Positions 62,112 through 64,000 of a stretch of 64,000 bases of DNA are shown piece after piece (within the stretch, counting starts at the first letter, position 1; the number at the start of each line of letters is the position of its first letter). The notes beneath the pieces were generated by a model. It had not been told where the DNA came from. It saw only the letters and a list, made by a program, of their open reading frames with translations, and did no database searches. The stretch spans positions 62,001 to 126,000 of the forward strand of contig NZ_JANHDI010000009.1 in NCBI RefSeq assembly GCF_024494595.1. The letters are read 5' to 3'. This DNA comes from Halobellus rarus (lineage in GTDB: Archaea; Halobacteriota; Halobacteria; Halobacteriales; Haloferacaceae). Both the position numbers and the translations under genes were made by a program.

Positions 62112-62294
62112 TCAACCCACGCCTCCGGACGATGGTACAATTCCAACACCATCGCTCGCCTCTTGAACAGCGGGTTGGATAAATCATACTCCGATACGCG
62201 CATAGTACCTAACGGCTGTTCAATTGTTCAATTGTTCTATTGAAAGCGTACCGGTGAGACAGAGGTTGGGAAGGGAGAGTGCATAAGTGGCTTC

Positions 62295-62870
62295 TTAGAT
62301 CAGTTTTTTCTTCGATAATTCAACGGTGATCTCAGGTAAGAGCGAGTCCCAACCCTCGTTTTGTTCCGTTGTGTATTTGAGTATTGGTGGCTCGAATCTA
62401 CCTCGGACGTACATAGTTTCTGTTTGAATTATGTCGCTGCCGTGAACGTCGTACGTTTCTTCGACCGTCTCACCAGCACCGAGCGTTCGCACGAGCGGTG
62501 TTGACTCGACTCCGTAACTCTGTCTCGACTCAGCATCAACATACCGGCTCCCTTCGTATCGGTCCGTCCAGAGAATGATCCCTGGTCCGGCGTCTTGCAT
62601 ATCAGGCGACGGGACGAGTTCCAAGAGACCAAACGGCCAAATCCCCGTATTCCGGATCTCGATTGGAGTCTCCTGTTTGTTCGTAACGGTGAACGCTAGT
62701 TGTGCCGGATGTTCGATAACGGCATTCGGCTCGACGACCTCCACCGAGATGCCGAGTGGCGTGGTTGTCTCTGTTTGCACGTCCGTAATAGTGTACTCTG
62801 TAGCGCCGAGACATCCCGTGAGGCTAACCATCGACGCACTGGTAACGCCGAGGAGTGTTCGTCGCTTCAT
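62295..62870 (-). CDS. Lipoprotein of an ABC exporter operon
   Basis: A 191-residue protein with an N-terminal twin-arginine lipoprotein signal (MKRRTLLGVTSASMVSLTGC; Cys at residue 20 is the anchor). The mature part is an all-beta, immunoglobulin-like domain (VVEPNAVIEHPAQLAFTVTN, GAGETVEETYDVHG, RGRFEPPILKY). Its ATG overlaps the stop of the ABC ATPase gene (ATGA), so it belongs to this transporter operon. It may help deliver or shield the substrate outside, or give immunity, as some exporter-linked lipoproteins do in bacteria. Family unknown. Confidence 0.75.
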   Translation of the reverse strand: MKRRTLLGVTSASMVSLTGCLGATEYTITDVQTETTTPLGISVEVVEPNAVIEHPAQLAFTVTNKQETPIEIRNTGIWPFGLLELVPSPDMQDAGPGIILWTDRYEGSRYVDAESRQSYGVESTPLVRTLGAGETVEETYDVHGSDIIQTETMYVRGRFEPPILKYTTEQNEGWDSLLPEITVELSKKKLI

Positions 62871-63628
62871 TGTGTGGTCTCCGGGGAGGATTCGTCAGTC
62901 AGTACTGGCCCGTCCGTCACCGAGACAAAGATTTCTTCAACTGTAGCGTCGGATCCGACGTTTGTTTCAGCACGCAAGGAATCGATTGTCCCTTCGGCCA
63001 CGAGGCGCCCCTCGTGAAGGATCCCAATTCGATCACAGACAAACTCGACCTGCCCGAGCACGTGACTAGAAAAAAAGACAGCAGCACCGCGGTCGTTCTC
63101 CTCGTGAACGATTTCTCGAACAGTGCGAACGCCGTGCGGGTCAAGCCCAGTGAACGGTTCGTCCAACACGAGCAAGTCAGGGCCACCAACGAGAGCCATC
63201 GCAAGTGCCAGTCGTTGCTCCATCCCTTGCGAGAACGTCCCGACTGACTGCCCGTCAACATCGTCCAGTCCAACCCGGTCTAACAGACTCGCTGGAGAGT
63301 TATTGACTCGTTTCGTATCAATGACCAATTCAAGATGTTGACGGGCAGTGAGCGCATCATAGAGCCTGTACCGGTCTGGGAGAATACCTACGCGGGAATG
63401 AACGTCGACGACATCGCGTTGCGGGTCCTGAGCGAGGACGCTAATCGAACCTGTCGTCGGACGAATATAGTCCATCAGCATCCCGATCGTCGTTGATTTG
63501 CCGGCACCATTCGGTCCGAGGAATCCGAATATTTCATCGCTTGCAACGGTCAGTGTGAGCTCGTCGACGGCTGTCGTTGATCCATACCGCTTCGTCAGTC
63601 CCTCGGTCAGAATCGCGGGGTCACTCAC
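62867..63628 (-). CDS. ABC transporter ATP-binding protein
   Basis: A 253-residue ATPase starting at GTG 63628 (VSDPAILTEG), where the GTG overlaps the permease stop. A longer frame with an ATG at 63685 would lie within the permease gene. Motifs: Walker A GPNGAGKST, signature FSQGMEQRLALAMAL (SQG form), Walker B LLVLDEPFTGLDP and H-loop SSHVL. Paralogous to the ATPase at 10.63 kb. Part of a three-gene operon: permease, ATPase, lipoprotein. Confidence 0.9.
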   Translation of the reverse strand: MSDPAILTEGLTKRYGSTTAVDELTLTVASDEIFGFLGPNGAGKSTTIGMLMDYIRPTTGSISVLAQDPQRDVVDVHSRVGILPDRYRLYDALTARQHLELVIDTKRVNNSPASLLDRVGLDDVDGQSVGTFSQGMEQRLALAMALVGGPDLLVLDEPFTGLDPHGVRTVREIVHEENDRGAAVFFSSHVLGQVEFVCDRIGILHEGRLVAEGTIDSLRAETNVGSDATVEEIFVSVTDGPVLTDESSPETTQ

Positions 63629-63999
63629 ACGGCATCCCCCCGAGAGAAGTAATACCGAGCGAATCCCAATGGGACGGCCGCCCACACGAGCATAATGAGT
63701 AGCCCGACTGCCTCGTGGAGATACAGCGGTGCTGTGCCGGGTGCGAACGTCGCTTCGACGACGTACGCGTTCGTCTGTGTCTGCGGCTCCAGTTTCGTGA
63801 GGACGTGACTGTATGTGTTGGCGGAGTTCCCGACACCGAGCAGCCAGTTTGAGACGACCCGATACGCGCCGTCAGGAGACAAGCGAAGTAGCAAGAACAG
63901 CGGACCGGACGCTGGGGGCTCGTACGGATTGACGGGCGTGCCAGTCACCTGCGTGAAAATCGCCGTGCTGATCCGCGTCCAGAACAACACTAGTGGAAG
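63625..63999 (-). CDS. ABC transporter permease, N-terminal part cut by window edge
   Basis: The frame is open to the right edge, so the N-terminus is missing; 124 residues are visible. It ends with a hydrophobic span (LHEAVGLLIMLVWAAVPLGF) and the short tail ARYYFSRGDAV. A long extracytoplasmic loop (PYEPPASGPLFLLLRLSPDG ... NSANTYSHVLTKLEPQ) precedes the last span, as in ABC-2 permeases such as the one at 9.8 kb. The stop is coupled to the ATPase start. Confidence 0.75.
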   Translation of the reverse strand, partial: LPLVLFWTRISTAIFTQVTGTPVNPYEPPASGPLFLLLRLSPDGAYRVVSNWLLGVGNSANTYSHVLTKLEPQTQTNAYVVEATFAPGTAPLYLHEAVGLLIMLVWAAVPLGFARYYFSRGDAV

Positions 64000-64000
64000 G

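Overview
This window is haloarchaeal DNA (class Halobacteria). The proteins are strongly acidic, much of the coding DNA is GC-rich with AT-rich accessory patches, several genes have TATA-like boxes about 25-30 bases before the start codon (leaderless layout), and the content is archaeal: Orc1/Cdc6 initiator, Tat lipoproteins, tandem Usp proteins, amphi-Trp and SHOCT proteins, and haloarchaeal IS6- and IS200/IS605-type transposase genes. An initiator with flanking repeats, a ParA operon with a repeat array, toxin-antitoxin pairs, integrases and many broken genes point to a megaplasmid, secondary replicon or large integrated element rather than core chromosome. I cannot name the genus. No rRNA, tRNA or CRISPR array was seen.

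Layout: 0-5 kb, an AddB-like nuclease (cut by the left edge) and an AddA/UvrD-like helicase-nuclease. 5-18.5 kb, two ABC exporter operons interleaved with CPBP-family membrane proteases, plus a phosphoribosyltransferase-HAD fusion and a polysaccharide flippase. 18.9-21 kb, mobile-element debris (integrase, IS6, TnpB and Doc fragments) beside an intact winged-helix/MazF toxin-antitoxin pair. 21-24 kb, a DMT exporter and hypotheticals. 24-36 kb, a cation-transport and stress block: tandem Usp, two P2-type ATPases, a CopB-like ATPase, two decayed usp genes, and a decayed membrane operon. 36-41.5 kb, aconitase and a Met/His-rich SHOCT-DUF302 cluster of metal-handling type. 41.5-43.8 kb, an operon of winged-helix regulator, TumE-like protein and tyrosine integrase. 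44.4-46.4 kb, an AT-rich island of tiny membrane proteins. 46.5-50 kb, an intact IS6 copy abutting a P-type ATPase stump, an AI-2E family transporter and small proteins. 51.2-53.9 kb, the replication origin: cdc6 with ten 20-bp iterons. 54-58.3 kb, a PolB remnant, a large Tat lipoprotein, a zinc ribbon protein and more CPBP genes. 58.7-60.3 kb, parA and partner with a GAAAC/GAAC repeat array. 60.4-64 kb, a histidine kinase and a third ABC operon cut by the right edge.

Themes: (1) replication and partition modules lie within 9 kb of each other; (2) CPBP proteases are unusually numerous (five intact, two broken) and mostly close to ABC exporters, a pattern that in bacteria can accompany peptide antibiotic maturation or immunity; (3) a metal-homeostasis block; (4) heavy pseudogene decay, often by single in-frame stops, around insertion sequences.
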